Origin: Catonella sp963545085 | GTDB taxonomy: Bacteria > Bacillota > Clostridia > Lachnospirales > Lachnospiraceae | Direction: 5' to 3' | Assembly (NCBI GenBank): GCA_963545085.1 | Contig: CAUUHV010000004.1 | Location: 28,029 to 92,028 of the forward strand | DNA: 64,000 bases | Part shown: piece after piece, positions 34,007-44,267 of the stretch | How positions within the stretch are numbered: the first letter of the stretch is position 1 | How the letters are laid out: every line of letters begins with the position of its first letter | Position numbers and translations under genes: made by a program | Notes under the pieces: model-generated | The model's database searches: none | Told to the model about the DNA's origin: nothing | The model's input: only the letters and a program-made list of their open reading frames with translations

Positions 34007-34984
34007 ATGAGTACATTAAAAGATATTGCCGAGCGTGCCGGAGTATCCAGTATTACAGTATCCAGAGCTATCAATAATCCTGAACTGGTAAAAGAGAAAA
34101 CTCGTGACAAAGTTAATTTAGCCATGGCTGAGCTGAAATATATTCCTAATGCCGCCGCGAAGAGTCTGGCGGCAAACAGGGCGGGAATAATTGATGTTTT
34201 TATTCCGCACGATATTGATTTAAGCAATCCCTTTGTTATGCACTTTATAGCGGGTATAAGTAATGTGTTGAGCAGACGGATGTATCCGTTTCTTATATTA
34301 CGAGATATGAAACATGAACATTTATGTGACGGATATATAGTGACAGGATTGATGAGGGATGAGATAAATAAATTTTATGAATACGCAAGAGAGCGTTCAA
34401 GACCTGTTGTTTTGTTCGGACATACGAAATTAAGTAAAGTCAGTTGTATAGATGTGGACAATGTGCTCGGAGCGGAGATAATAACCGAGCATTTAATTAA
34501 AAACGGGCACAGTAAAATTGCTATGGTTAATGTTAATGAAAACAAAGATTATGCAACGGACCGTTATACAGGCTATTGTAACGCACTCAAAAAAAATAAT
34601 ATTGAAATCCGTGAAAATATATACTTTGAAACAAATAATAACGTGCAGGGGGGAAGAGAGGCGGCGATTTCAATATTGAAGAAAAACAGCTGTACAGCCG
34701 TATTCTGTGCTACGGATACAATCGCAATCGGGGTTTGTCAAGCTATAACGGAAAAGGGATTAAAAGTGCCGACGGATATTTCTGTTGCGGGGTTTGACGG
34801 CTTGGGTCACAACCTGCTTGCGACAGTTCCCATAACAACAGTAGGACAGCCTGTATATAAAATCGGTGAAATGTTGGCTGAACAATTATTAGCTGAAATT
34901 GATAAGAAGGCGGAGCGTATTTGCAGGTTTATAGTTCCTGATTTTATTGACGGCAAATCGGTTTCAAGACTGAATCATAAATGA
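34007..34984 (+). CDS. LacI family transcriptional repressor
   Basis: 325 residues. The N-terminal HTH reads LKDIAERAGVSSITVSRAIN (4-23), followed by the hinge helix AAAKSLAANRAG and a sugar-binding PBP1-like core (IDVFIPHDIDLSNPF, VSCIDVDNV, AVFCATDTIAIG, VAGFDGLG). The 18-bp operator just upstream fits its class. It sits at the head of the importer/GH30 locus (35034-42122) and should release DNA when the imported sugar binds. Confidence 0.95.
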   Translation: MSTLKDIAERAGVSSITVSRAINNPELVKEKTRDKVNLAMAELKYIPNAAAKSLAANRAGIIDVFIPHDIDLSNPFVMHFIAGISNVLSRRMYPFLILRDMKHEHLCDGYIVTGLMRDEINKFYEYARERSRPVVLFGHTKLSKVSCIDVDNVLGAEIITEHLIKNGHSKIAMVNVNENKDYATDRYTGYCNALKKNNIEIRENIYFETNNNVQGGREAAISILKKNSCTAVFCATDTIAIGVCQAITEKGLKVPTDISVAGFDGLGHNLLATVPITTVGQPVYKIGEMLAEQLLAEIDKKAERICRFIVPDFIDGKSVSRLNHK

Positions 34985-35033
34985 CATACACGTTAGGTGT
35001 ATGTGTAAATAAAAACAATGAAGGAGGTAAAAC

Positions 35034-36365
35034 ATGAAAAAAATTGCGGCAATAGCAATGACGGCAATGATGGCATCTTTACTTGTAGCTTGCGGGAAGG
35101 GAGACTTAGAGAAATCGGCTAAGAGTAGTGAGGGTATGCGGACTTCATCCGGTACGACTACATCTAAAACTGCAGCTTCCACATCAGGCGCTCTGAGCGG
35201 TACAATAGAAGTATGGTCGTCAGGTGAGGAGCTCGGAAGGTTTGTTGAAGGCTTTAATAAAGAATATCCGGATATAAACGTAAATATAACTGTAGTACCT
35301 AATGCCGATTTTCTTACAAAGCTTACACCTACTCTCGCAAGCGGCAAAGATACGCCTGATATTTTTACAGGTGAATCGGATTATGTCAAGTATCTTGTTG
35401 ATTCGGGATATTGGGATGATCTGAGTAAGGCGCCTTATAATGTCGGAGAGTATAAAGGGGACATGTGGGACTATGTTGTTAATGTAGGAACCGACATGTC
35501 AGGAGTGATCAGGGCATTAAGTTGGCAGTCTTCTCCCGGTTCCGTTATTTATCGACGTGATATAGCCAAAGAAGTCCTTGGAGTATCCGAACCGGAAGAA
35601 ATATCCAAACTTCTTGACAGTAACAGCGCCATGCTTGATGTGGCGGCAAAATTAAAGAAAAAAAATATTAAAATGTTTGCCAGTTGGCAAGATATCATGA
35701 ATATGCAGTTTTCAAATCGAGCCGAACCGTGGGTTGTAGACGGAGAGCTTATTATTGATGAATCTATGCTTGAATTTATGGATATGGCAAAGACAATTTC
35801 TGAAAAAGGATATGATTTAAATGTTGATCCTTGGGCTCCGGAGTGGAGCGCGGCGGTAGAGAGTGATGATACATTCTGCTACGTATTGCCTACATGGGGA
35901 TATCAGTTTGTCGTTAAACCTGCAGCGGACAAAACAAAAGGAAAATGGGGACTTTGCAGCGGACCTGTCCCTTATGTCAAAGGAGGGACATGGTTAGGTA
36001 TTTACAAGGACAGTCCGAATAAAGAAGCGGCTTGGGCGTTTATGAAATATGTAACATGTAACAGTGACGCACAGAAGCAATATGCAAAGGAATACGGCGA
36101 GTATGTTTCTTTAAAATCCGCCGATGACGCACTCGCTAAAGAAGCAGGAGAAGAAGTGCTTGGCGGACAGAACTTATATCAGTTCTATAATGCTCAGATG
36201 GAGAAAATTCCCGATACCCTTATGAGTGCTTATGACGGACAGCTGAATAATTTTTTCTTGTCCAATACAAAGTTGTATATTACAGGTGAATTTACAAAAG
36301 AACAGGCAGTAGAACAATTCAAAAAAGACGCAAAGAATGCTTATCCTGAATTGAATGTTAAATAA
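35034..36365 (+). CDS. sugar-binding lipoprotein, family 1 (MsmE-like)
   Basis: 443 residues, start ATG at 35034 behind AAGGAGG. Signal peptide with lipobox LVAC, a Ser/Thr-rich linker (EGMRTSSGTTTSKTAAS), then GTIEVWSSGEELGRFVEGFN and the family 1 fold. It delivers a sugar to the permeases at 36451 and 37355. The adjoining GH30 enzymes suggest a beta-linked oligosaccharide ligand, but nothing in the sequence defines it. Confidence 0.93.
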   Translation: MKKIAAIAMTAMMASLLVACGKGDLEKSAKSSEGMRTSSGTTTSKTAASTSGALSGTIEVWSSGEELGRFVEGFNKEYPDINVNITVVPNADFLTKLTPTLASGKDTPDIFTGESDYVKYLVDSGYWDDLSKAPYNVGEYKGDMWDYVVNVGTDMSGVIRALSWQSSPGSVIYRRDIAKEVLGVSEPEEISKLLDSNSAMLDVAAKLKKKNIKMFASWQDIMNMQFSNRAEPWVVDGELIIDESMLEFMDMAKTISEKGYDLNVDPWAPEWSAAVESDDTFCYVLPTWGYQFVVKPAADKTKGKWGLCSGPVPYVKGGTWLGIYKDSPNKEAAWAFMKYVTCNSDAQKQYAKEYGEYVSLKSADDALAKEAGEEVLGGQNLYQFYNAQMEKIPDTLMSAYDGQLNNFFLSNTKLYITGEFTKEQAVEQFKKDAKNAYPELNVK

Positions 36366-36398
36366 TTAGAAAGTTAAAGAAGCTTTGGCTGTATAAGC

Positions 36399-36435
36399 AT
36401 GGCAGCGGCATATATAACTGCTGCTGCCATATTTT
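36399..36435 (+). terminator. stem-loop between binding-protein and permease genes
   Basis: ATGGCAGCGGC (36399-36409) pairs with GCTGCTGCCAT (36420-36430), one mismatch, followed by ATTTT. It lies in the 85-bp gap within the operon. Such elements partly terminate or stabilise the upstream message, raising binding protein over permeases. Confidence 0.65.
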
Positions 36436-36450
36436 GGAGGATAATAAACA

Positions 36451-37365
36451 ATGATTAAACGTAAGTTTTTTAAAAAGAGAATAAATAAAGAAAATTACGG
36501 CTACTTGTTTATTGCGCCTTTTTTTATTGTATTTGTGGTTTTCGGATTATATCCGATTATATATACAATTATTCTCAGCTTTTGGAGATGGGACGGATTG
36601 TCCCGGATGATGCCGGTCGGTACTGAAAATTATTTGAGACTTTTGGGAGATGAAGTTTTTTATCTTTCCATTTGGAATACTATTAGAATTTGGATTTGTA
36701 ATTTTATCCCACAAATGTTTATAGCGCTGTTATTATCGGCACTTTTCACATTTAATCGAATTCGCGGAATGAAATTTTTCCGCGCGTCGTACTATCTCCC
36801 GAATTTGATTACTGCGGCTTCCGTGGGATTACTTTTCAATCTCTTGTTTGACGGTAATAAATCCGCGATTAATTATATTCTTAAAGAATTCGGTGTAGAG
36901 GGAGCGCCGTTTGCTTTTTTCAGTAACGGTGTATTTTTGTCCGGTATCGTTTCATATATACAATGGTGGATGTGGTTCGGCTATACGACAGTGATAATTA
37001 TGGCAGGTATTACAACAATAGACAGTTCTATATATGACGCGGCGTCGGTAGACGGAGCAACGAAGTTTAATGTATTTACTAAGATTACTTTGCCGTTAAT
37101 ACGTCCGACACTTATTTATATGACAATTACCTCTATAATCGGTGGAATGCAGTTGTTTGACGTACCGATGACACTTACAAACAGTACAGGAGATCCGAAT
37201 AAATCAGTTTTAACAACTTCTATGTATTTGTATAATCAGGGTTTTAAAAACTTTAATTACGGTTACGCTTCGGCGATGTCAGCCGGATTATTTGTTGTTA
37301 TAGCGACGTTAAGTATTTTTGCCCTTTGTGTAATGAAGAGAAGGGATAGCGTTTATGATGAATAA
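36451..37365 (+). CDS. sugar ABC permease (MsmF/UgpA type)
   Basis: 304 residues with six predicted helices. The start has GGAGG in front. The EAA loop reads YDAASVDGATKFNVFTKITL near residue 200. The N-terminus YGYLFIAPFFIVFVVFGLYP is typical of the UgpA/MsmF class, distinct from the LplB class used in the other two loci. It pairs with the permease that overlaps its 3' end. Confidence 0.93.
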   Translation: MIKRKFFKKRINKENYGYLFIAPFFIVFVVFGLYPIIYTIILSFWRWDGLSRMMPVGTENYLRLLGDEVFYLSIWNTIRIWICNFIPQMFIALLLSALFTFNRIRGMKFFRASYYLPNLITAASVGLLFNLLFDGNKSAINYILKEFGVEGAPFAFFSNGVFLSGIVSYIQWWMWFGYTTVIIMAGITTIDSSIYDAASVDGATKFNVFTKITLPLIRPTLIYMTITSIIGGMQLFDVPMTLTNSTGDPNKSVLTTSMYLYNQGFKNFNYGYASAMSAGLFVVIATLSIFALCVMKRRDSVYDE

Positions 37366-38212
37366 AATAATGAAAAATAAGAAAATTTATAGAACTCGAA
37401 AGGTGATATTCGGAATACCTGTTTATTTATTTTTAATGGTATTACTGATATTGTCAATCGTTCCGTTTTATATGGTCATCATAAATTCTACGCATTCAAG
37501 CTTCGATATAGTGACAAGATTAAATCTGTTTCCCGGAGAAAATATAGCTGATAATTATGAGACTATGCAAAGTCATGTCAATATATGGAACGGTTTTCGT
37601 AACAGTTTAATGATAGCTGTGCCGTATATGTTTTTTACAGGATATTTCGGCGCGTTGACGGCGTACGGTTTTGCTAAATATAGATTTAAAGGAAAAAAAA
37701 TATTATTTGCCGTTGTTCTGGCTTCTATGATGTTACCGAGCCAGTTAAGCATAATAGGCTTTTATCAGTTAAACCTAAAACTCAATATGTTAAATACATA
37801 TACATCACTTATTGTCCCAGGTATCGCAAATGCGACAGCGGTATTTTTTTTAAGAGGTATTATAGAGCAGAGTATTCCAAATTCAATGATAGAGGCGGCA
37901 AGAGTTGAAGGATGCGGAGAATTTGCAATATTTAACAGGATAGTTTTTCCGTGTATTGTGCCGGGGGTTGCGACAATGTGTATTTTTAACTTTGTTTCCT
38001 GTTGGAATAATTATATGGGACCTTTGATTATTTTGACATCAGATAAGAAATATACGATGCCGGTTATGATTGCGATGATAAAAGGATTGTATTTAACAAA
38101 TTACGGAGCGATGTATTTAGCAATCGCGATTTCGGTTATTCCTATTATCATAATATATCTGCTGTTTTCAAAATATATAATAAACGGATTAACAGCAGGA
38201 TCCGACAAATAG
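37355..38212 (+). CDS. sugar ABC permease (MsmG/UgpE type)
   Basis: 285 residues, six predicted helices. The EAA loop is MIEAARVEGCGEFAIFNRIV. Its start (ATGATG at 37355, the second ATG equally possible) overlaps the upstream permease end by about 11 bases, so translation is coupled. It completes the membrane part of the importer; no ATPase gene follows. Confidence 0.92.
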   Translation: MMNKIMKNKKIYRTRKVIFGIPVYLFLMVLLILSIVPFYMVIINSTHSSFDIVTRLNLFPGENIADNYETMQSHVNIWNGFRNSLMIAVPYMFFTGYFGALTAYGFAKYRFKGKKILFAVVLASMMLPSQLSIIGFYQLNLKLNMLNTYTSLIVPGIANATAVFFLRGIIEQSIPNSMIEAARVEGCGEFAIFNRIVFPCIVPGVATMCIFNFVSCWNNYMGPLIILTSDKKYTMPVMIAMIKGLYLTNYGAMYLAIAISVIPIIIIYLLFSKYIINGLTAGSDK

Positions 38213-38225
38213 AGGAGTATAAAAT

Positions 38226-39566
38226 ATGGAAAATATTACGTGGAAATATACGACGGAAACGGAAGCATGGAATGAAGCGGAACCTGCTGAAGGAAACGGG
38301 CAGGCAAATTTATACTTAACAGGTGACGAGTATCAAAAGATGTTCGGCTTTGGAGCTTGTTTTAATGAATTGGGATATAAGGCTGTTTCGTTACTTTCGG
38401 AAGAAAAACAGGAAATGCTTTTGAAAGAATTGTTTGATCCGGAATATGACGGCTGTAAGTTTAATTTTTGCAGACTTCCTATCGGAGCGAATGATTATTC
38501 TCTTGACTGGTACAGTTTGGATGAGACACCTGAAGATTATGAGCTGAATGATTTTTCAATAGAACGGGATAAAAAATATTTAATACCTTATATTAAAAAA
38601 GCGCTGAAATATAATGCGGATTTAAAGTTGTTCGCGTCGCCGTGGAGTCCGCCGGCTTGGATGAAAAATCCTCCGGTATATAACTGGGGGAAGCTGATTT
38701 TCACTCCGAAAAATCTTAGAACATACGCAAATTATTTTTTAAAGTTTATACAAGCATATAAAGAAGAAAAAATACATATTGATCAGGTACATATACAAAA
38801 TGAGCCTGTTGCCGATCAGAAATTTCCATCGTGTATGTGGACCGGTGAAGAACTGAAAATTTTTATCAGAGATTATCTTGGACCTGTTTTTAAAAAAGAT
38901 AACATTGACACGGAAATATGGCTTGGAACAATAAATGCTCCGGGATGTGATTATAACCGACTGATTTTTGATAAATGGGCGACGGAAGATTACGATTATT
39001 TTGCAAATGCGGTTCTTGAAGATGATGAAGCACGTAAATATATTTCAGGTGTAAGCTATCAATGGGGCGGCAAAATTGCGATACAGCGAACATTTGAAAG
39101 CTGGTGGCCGGAAATCAGATTGATGCAGTCTGAAAATGAATGCGGTTTCGGAGATAATACTTGGGAATATGCCGCTTATGTATGGACAATGCTTAAACAT
39201 TATATAAGCAACGGGGCGGAATCATACATGTATTGGAATATGATTCTTGAGCCGAGGGGAGTAAGTACGTGGGGAGATCCGCAAAATTCCATGATTACTG
39301 TTTCAAACAATGAATATATTTATAATCCCGACTTTTATGTGATGAAACATTTTTCAAATGTTATTAAAAGAGGCGCTGTCCGTTTGGGAATTTGCGGATA
39401 TAAAGCGGCGGATTCATTGGTATTCAGAAATCCTGACGGCAGTATCGCCGTTGAAAGCTTTAACCCGTTTAATGAAACTAAAGACCTGAAATTTGAACTG
39501 AAGGGTAAATGTTATAATTTTAAACTTAAGCCTCGCTCTTTTAACAGTATACTGATAAATCGCTGA
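38226..39566 (+). CDS. GH30 family glycosidase, cytoplasmic
   Basis: 446 residues without a signal peptide. It has the GH30 (beta/alpha)8 barrel plus side beta-structure: FGFGACFNELGYKA opens it, FASPWSPPAWMK is a family signature, Glu193 in HIQNEP is the acid/base and Glu303 in MQSENECG the nucleophile. GH30 members hydrolyse beta-glucosides, beta-1,6-glucan, beta-xylan or beta-fucosides by subfamily; I cannot place this one. Starting 14 bp after the permease, it would process what the importer brings in. Confidence 0.9.
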   Translation: MENITWKYTTETEAWNEAEPAEGNGQANLYLTGDEYQKMFGFGACFNELGYKAVSLLSEEKQEMLLKELFDPEYDGCKFNFCRLPIGANDYSLDWYSLDETPEDYELNDFSIERDKKYLIPYIKKALKYNADLKLFASPWSPPAWMKNPPVYNWGKLIFTPKNLRTYANYFLKFIQAYKEEKIHIDQVHIQNEPVADQKFPSCMWTGEELKIFIRDYLGPVFKKDNIDTEIWLGTINAPGCDYNRLIFDKWATEDYDYFANAVLEDDEARKYISGVSYQWGGKIAIQRTFESWWPEIRLMQSENECGFGDNTWEYAAYVWTMLKHYISNGAESYMYWNMILEPRGVSTWGDPQNSMITVSNNEYIYNPDFYVMKHFSNVIKRGAVRLGICGYKAADSLVFRNPDGSIAVESFNPFNETKDLKFELKGKCYNFKLKPRSFNSILINR

Positions 39567-39650
39567 CGGACAGAAATATAATTTAATGTAAAAATGATTT
39601 TTTTGTTTTCTAATATGCTGAAAATGATGAAATTGTGGAAAGGAGAAGAT

Positions 39651-42122
39651 ATGTTAAAGAAATTGATTGCAGGAGGGCTGTTGATGGTTATGTTACTTGG
39701 AACACAGTCACAGACAATAACTTACGCAGATATTACAGATGTAAATGTATGGATATCAACAGTAAACAGCAGTAACTCGGGAATGGATAAAGCTCTTGAG
39801 AAACAGGTACCTATTCATTTTGATATAAATGATGGTATAACAACGAATAATCTAATTGTGGTTAACGAGAATAATACTTATCAAACAATGGACGGATTTG
39901 GAGCATCAATTACGGAAGCATCTGCGCATCTGTATCAAAAAGAACTTGATGAAGAATCAAAAACAAGTATGATGAATGCGCTGTTTGATAAAGAGACCGG
40001 AATTGGAATAAGTATGCTTAGACAAACAATAGGGGCTTCGGATCATTGTGTCGCACCATATAATTTTGCTCCTAATTGGCAAAGAGAGGACTTGCCGAAC
40101 TGGGATTTTTCTCATGAACTGGAAGAAATTATGCCTACAGTTAAAGATGCTTTAGCTATAGAACAGGGAAGGGTAAAGGTTATGGCTTCATGCTGGAGTC
40201 CTCCGGGTTGGATGAAAGAAAACAGATCTGAACTCGGTATGTACAAAGGACGGAAAGGAAGGCTGAGAAGTGATAAATATCAGGCATATTCCAATTATAT
40301 AGTAAAGTTTATTCAGGAATATATGCTTAGAGGAATTGATATTTATGCTATAACACCTAACAATGAGCCTGATCACGCAAGCTATGATTGGCCGGCAATG
40401 CCTATGTCACATAATGAGGCGGGAAAGCTTGTGGCAAATTATCTTCGTCCGACATTTAACAGAAATAATTTAAATACAAAGATAATGTGTTGGGATCACA
40501 GCTATACGACAACTAATTATAAGGATGGAGCTTATCCGCTTGAATACTATAAAAATAATGATGCATTTAATGCGACTGACGGCTCAGCATGGCATTGGTA
40601 TGAAGGTGACGAAGAGGTGATGTCAGTAATACACAAAGAATATCCGACAAAAGACATTTGGTTTACGGAAGGATCAGGCGGTGAGTGGGGTTTTCCAAAA
40701 TGGAGAACAGCCTTTTTAAATCAAATATCCTGCATTGTCAATATAGCGCGAAACTGGAGTAAATCTATTATATATTGGAATCTTGCCCTTGATCAAAATG
40801 GTGGACCGGACTATTATTACGATGTGAATCAGCATCATGATTCTACTAACCGAGGACTTGTCACCATAAATACAGATACAAAAACTTGGGATTATAATGT
40901 TGATTATTATACTTTGGGACATATAAGCAAATTTGTTGATCCTGGTGCTAAACGCATTGATTCTACAAGTTTAGATAATAATATTGAAACAGTTGCATTT
41001 AAAAATGTCTCAGGAGAAAAAGTATTGATTCTTGCAAATATGGTTAATAAAGTGCAGGATGTAAAAGTAGTTTGGGGAAATAAGCAGTTTTCATATATTT
41101 TGCTGCCGGAATCTATAACAACAATGACTTGGAATGGCGTTCAAGATGGAAAAGTTGCCGATCCAATTTGGTTCAATAATTTTGAAAATAATATGAATTT
41201 TACATCGGGTATCAGTGCAAGTGTTACGGAAACCGATTCAAGCGCAAATTTAGGCGGAAGTAGAGGTGTTTTACTTACAACAACTGAAAACGGATTACCG
41301 GGTTCGAATAAACAATGTATTGAGATATTACCTCAGGGCGGCAATTATGTAGATGCTTCAAATTATCAATATTTGACTTTTTCAGTAAAAGATATGGTAA
41401 ATCCGGCGTCTGCAACTGTAAAAGTGACTTTTGTGGATGCCGTAGGTAATGAGAGCGGAACATGGACACATGAAAAGACCGTATATAATAATTGGACAAG
41501 AATGTGGATTCCTATTGCCGGCACAGAGGGATTTGACCGCACTAAAATTGCAAAAATAAAAATAGGATTTTATTGGAAAGGGAATTACGGAATTGATGAT
41601 CTTGCATTTATAAGCGGATATGATGACGGAATACCGGCATTTGATAAAAATTTGGTTATTAACCCGAGCTTTGAAGATAACGGAAGCGCAGTTCGTTCGC
41701 CGAAAGGTTGGCAATTTGAAGGGGGTACTCCTGAGGCTGCATATCTTGAAAAAAACAGAAACGCAGCGAGCGGTCGTTTTCATGTGGTTCATTATTCGTC
41801 GGCAGCGCATGATTGTTATACATGGCAGACGATATATAACTTACCGAAAGGAAACTATACTTTAAGGGCTGTGGTTCAGTCAGGAGGGGGTCAAAGACAA
41901 AACAAAATTTTAGCTACGGATTTTGGAGGAACGGAAATGAACGTTGATATTCCGGTAAACTCTTTTTGGAATCAGGTTGAAATTAAGAATATACAAGTGA
42001 CTAATGGAAAATGTACAGTGGCATTTTACACCGAAGGAAATCCGGGAGATTGGGCATGTATGGACAATATGGAGCTGATTAAAGATGATTCTGTTTTTAT
42101 AGAGACCGCCGCGAATAATTAA
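39651..42122 (+). CDS. secreted GH30 glycosidase with C-terminal carbohydrate-binding domains
   Basis: 823 residues from the ATG at 39651, after AAAGGAGAA; codons upstream are in frame but lack a ribosome site. A signal peptide (MLKKLIAGGLLMVMLLGTQS, then ITYA) directs export. The GH30 catalytic domain spans about 65-510 with YQTMDGFGASITEA, acid/base Glu239 in TPNNEP and nucleophile Glu340 in WFTEGSGGEWG. Two beta-sandwich modules follow: about 515-665 (WFNNFENNMNF, YGIDDLAFISG) and about 670-818, a CBM4/9-like module opening NLVINPSFEDNG. It would cut polymer outside, feeding the importer and the cytoplasmic GH30. Confidence 0.9.
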   Translation: MLKKLIAGGLLMVMLLGTQSQTITYADITDVNVWISTVNSSNSGMDKALEKQVPIHFDINDGITTNNLIVVNENNTYQTMDGFGASITEASAHLYQKELDEESKTSMMNALFDKETGIGISMLRQTIGASDHCVAPYNFAPNWQREDLPNWDFSHELEEIMPTVKDALAIEQGRVKVMASCWSPPGWMKENRSELGMYKGRKGRLRSDKYQAYSNYIVKFIQEYMLRGIDIYAITPNNEPDHASYDWPAMPMSHNEAGKLVANYLRPTFNRNNLNTKIMCWDHSYTTTNYKDGAYPLEYYKNNDAFNATDGSAWHWYEGDEEVMSVIHKEYPTKDIWFTEGSGGEWGFPKWRTAFLNQISCIVNIARNWSKSIIYWNLALDQNGGPDYYYDVNQHHDSTNRGLVTINTDTKTWDYNVDYYTLGHISKFVDPGAKRIDSTSLDNNIETVAFKNVSGEKVLILANMVNKVQDVKVVWGNKQFSYILLPESITTMTWNGVQDGKVADPIWFNNFENNMNFTSGISASVTETDSSANLGGSRGVLLTTTENGLPGSNKQCIEILPQGGNYVDASNYQYLTFSVKDMVNPASATVKVTFVDAVGNESGTWTHEKTVYNNWTRMWIPIAGTEGFDRTKIAKIKIGFYWKGNYGIDDLAFISGYDDGIPAFDKNLVINPSFEDNGSAVRSPKGWQFEGGTPEAAYLEKNRNAASGRFHVVHYSSAAHDCYTWQTIYNLPKGNYTLRAVVQSGGGQRQNKILATDFGGTEMNVDIPVNSFWNQVEIKNIQVTNGKCTVAFYTEGNPGDWACMDNMELIKDDSVFIETAANN

Positions 42123-42135
42123 GAAACTTACAAAG

Positions 42136-42176
42136 AACCTGTATATCATTGAAGCTTTTGATATACAGGTTTTTTT
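42136..42176 (+). terminator. terminator of the GH30 locus
   Basis: AACCTGTATATCA pairs with TGATATACAGGTT around a short loop and is followed by TTTTTTA. This is a strong intrinsic terminator 13 bp after the stop. Confidence 0.92.
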
Positions 42177-42319
42177 ATAGTTGAAACCGGAAAAATAGCC
42201 ACATTTAAAGGACTGTAGTCCCTTGTATAAACTTCTCCGTAATATTATAATGCAAATATAAAGCCTTACAGACCTGATGTAAAGGACTTGATGCCGTATT
42301 AGGCGAAAGGAATTTGCTT

Positions 42320-43462
42320 ATGAATAAAACCGAAATATCGGAGATAAGAAAGCAGTTTACCAAAGATGACTGCGTGATAGATCGTTTCGCCGCCTGTTAT
42401 GTGAGTACGGAAAAGGAAAAGACCTGTTTAACGAAGGAAGCTTTTTTATCATTACCCGAGGAAGAACTTTTCAGATACCTTGACATTTTTAAAAAGGCAT
42501 TAGGCGGGACACTCGGGAAAAATCTTATAAATATGGAATTTCCGCTTGAAGCGGAGCTTGGCGATGAAGGGCAGCAGAAGTTTTTGCTTAAGCTTAGGGA
42601 AACCGCTTTAAAAGATGACGGGCTTACGGAAAAGTTTTTTAATCTTGTAATAGCTAATTATCCTACTACGGAGAAATATTATATAGTTTTGGCTCATGCC
42701 GTGTATGATGTGCCCGGAAAGGCTAAGGACGGGGTGGAAATGCACGATATGTCGGAGAATATTTACGAATATCTGCTTTGTGCCATCTGTCCGGTTAAGC
42801 TTTCAAAGCCGGGGCTCGGCTACAACGAGAATGATAACAGAATAGGAGAGAGGGTTAGAGATTGGATAGTGGCGGAGCCGGATAAGGCATTTCTGTTTCC
42901 GGCTTTTGAGGACAGAACGGCTGATATTCACAGTATGCTTTACTATACCAAGAAGCCGGAGGAGCTTTCGGAGGACTTCATAGACGCTGTTTTCGGAAGC
43001 AAGCTTCCTCTTTCCGCAGGAAGTCAGAAGGAGATATTCAATTCGCTTATAAAGGAAAGCTTTGATGAGCCGGTAAGCATGGATATAGTTCAAAATATTC
43101 ATGAGAACATAGGAGAAATCATAGAGCTTAACAAGGACAATCCCGAGCCTGTGGCGCTTGCCTGCCCCGACGTTAAAAGACTTTTTGAAAAAAGCGGGAT
43201 AAAAACGGAAAATCTCATTGATTTTGAAGAAAGATTCGATAAGCTTGCAGGCGAAAGACAGTCTATAATGGTGTCGAATATCGAGGGTATAAAAAAATTT
43301 AATATAACGACACCGGATGTAGATATAAAAGTAAAGCCGGAGAGCGCTTCGCTTATAAAGCACATGATAGTGGACGGCAGACTTTCAATCGTTATACCTG
43401 TCAGTGACAATGTGGAAGTAAACGGAATACCGGTAAGCCTTGCGGCGGAGAATAAAAATTGA
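42320..43462 (+). CDS. DUF4317 family protein
   Basis: 380 residues from the ATG at 42320, eight bases after AAAGGA; a TTG two codons earlier is less likely. The N-terminus MNKTEISEIRKQFTKDDCVI is characteristic of DUF4317, a soluble family found mostly in Clostridia whose role is unknown. The typical conserved block YYIVLAHAVYDVPGKAKDG is present. It lies upstream of deoD but with a 61-bp gap; no functional link is evident. Confidence 0.85.
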   Translation: MNKTEISEIRKQFTKDDCVIDRFAACYVSTEKEKTCLTKEAFLSLPEEELFRYLDIFKKALGGTLGKNLINMEFPLEAELGDEGQQKFLLKLRETALKDDGLTEKFFNLVIANYPTTEKYYIVLAHAVYDVPGKAKDGVEMHDMSENIYEYLLCAICPVKLSKPGLGYNENDNRIGERVRDWIVAEPDKAFLFPAFEDRTADIHSMLYYTKKPEELSEDFIDAVFGSKLPLSAGSQKEIFNSLIKESFDEPVSMDIVQNIHENIGEIIELNKDNPEPVALACPDVKRLFEKSGIKTENLIDFEERFDKLAGERQSIMVSNIEGIKKFNITTPDVDIKVKPESASLIKHMIVDGRLSIVIPVSDNVEVNGIPVSLAAENKN

Positions 43463-43523
43463 AAATGCAGGGGGTTTCACCCGAAGGGTGTTATAATAAT
43501 ACAAAATAAAGGAGGATGTTACT

Positions 43524-44234
43524 ATGGCTAATGTACCTACACCGCATATCAACGCAAAAGAGGGAGATTTCGCTAAAACAGTGCTTATGCCGGGCGATCC
43601 GCTTCGTGCGAAGTTTATTGCGGAAAATTATCTTGAGGACGCAAAACAGGTTACCGATGTAAGAAATATGCTGGGATTTACCGGAACATATAAGGGAAAG
43701 AGAGTTTCCGTAATGGGAGGCGGAATGGGAATGCCTTCTATCGGTATCTATTCTCATGAGCTTTACAATTTTTACGGAGTCGAGAATATAATAAGAATCG
43801 GTTCGGCAGGCTCCATGAGCGATAAATGCGATGTTATGGATATAGTAATAGCACAGGGTGCCTGCACAAATTCGGCTTGGCAGACACAGTACGGTTTTCC
43901 GGGAACCTACGCTCCGATAGGAGATTTCGAGCTTCTTTATAATGCGGTTGAAACTGCAAAAAAACAGGGAACAAAGGTTGTTGTCGGAAATATCCTTTCT
44001 TCGGACACATTTTACAATGCTCTCCCTGAGCCTAATAAGACATGGATGGAAATGGGTGTGCTTTGTGTGGAAATGGAAGCTGCCGCTCTTTATATGGAGG
44101 CCGCAAAGAGTAAGAAGAAAGCGCTTGCGATTCTTACGATTTCGGACAACATTCTTACAGGGAAAGAACTCACTTCCGAGGAAAGACAAATCGGTTTCAG
44201 AAAGATGATGGAGCTCGCTTTAGGTATTGCTTAA
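43524..44234 (+). CDS. deoD: purine nucleoside phosphorylase, DeoD type
   Basis: 236 residues, the standard length. It splits purine (deoxy)nucleosides with phosphate into base and (deoxy)ribose-1-phosphate. MPGDPLRAKFIAE (21-33) binds phosphate; GSAGSMSDKCDVMDI and EMEAAALY (metal-free purine and ribose site) are conserved; the catalytic Asp is in ISDNILTG. Start has AAAGGAGG. phosphopentomutase follows 33 bp downstream, which turns the product into a pentose-5-phosphate. Confidence 0.97.
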   Translation: MANVPTPHINAKEGDFAKTVLMPGDPLRAKFIAENYLEDAKQVTDVRNMLGFTGTYKGKRVSVMGGGMGMPSIGIYSHELYNFYGVENIIRIGSAGSMSDKCDVMDIVIAQGACTNSAWQTQYGFPGTYAPIGDFELLYNAVETAKKQGTKVVVGNILSSDTFYNALPEPNKTWMEMGVLCVEMEAAALYMEAAKSKKKALAILTISDNILTGKELTSEERQIGFRKMMELALGIA

Positions 44235-44267
44235 GATAAAGCGATGTTTAATGAAAGGCAGTTTAAA

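Noticed and set aside
41620..41865. A frame inside the secreted GH30 gene
   Set aside because: It overlaps conserved coding sequence of the binding module and has no start site.
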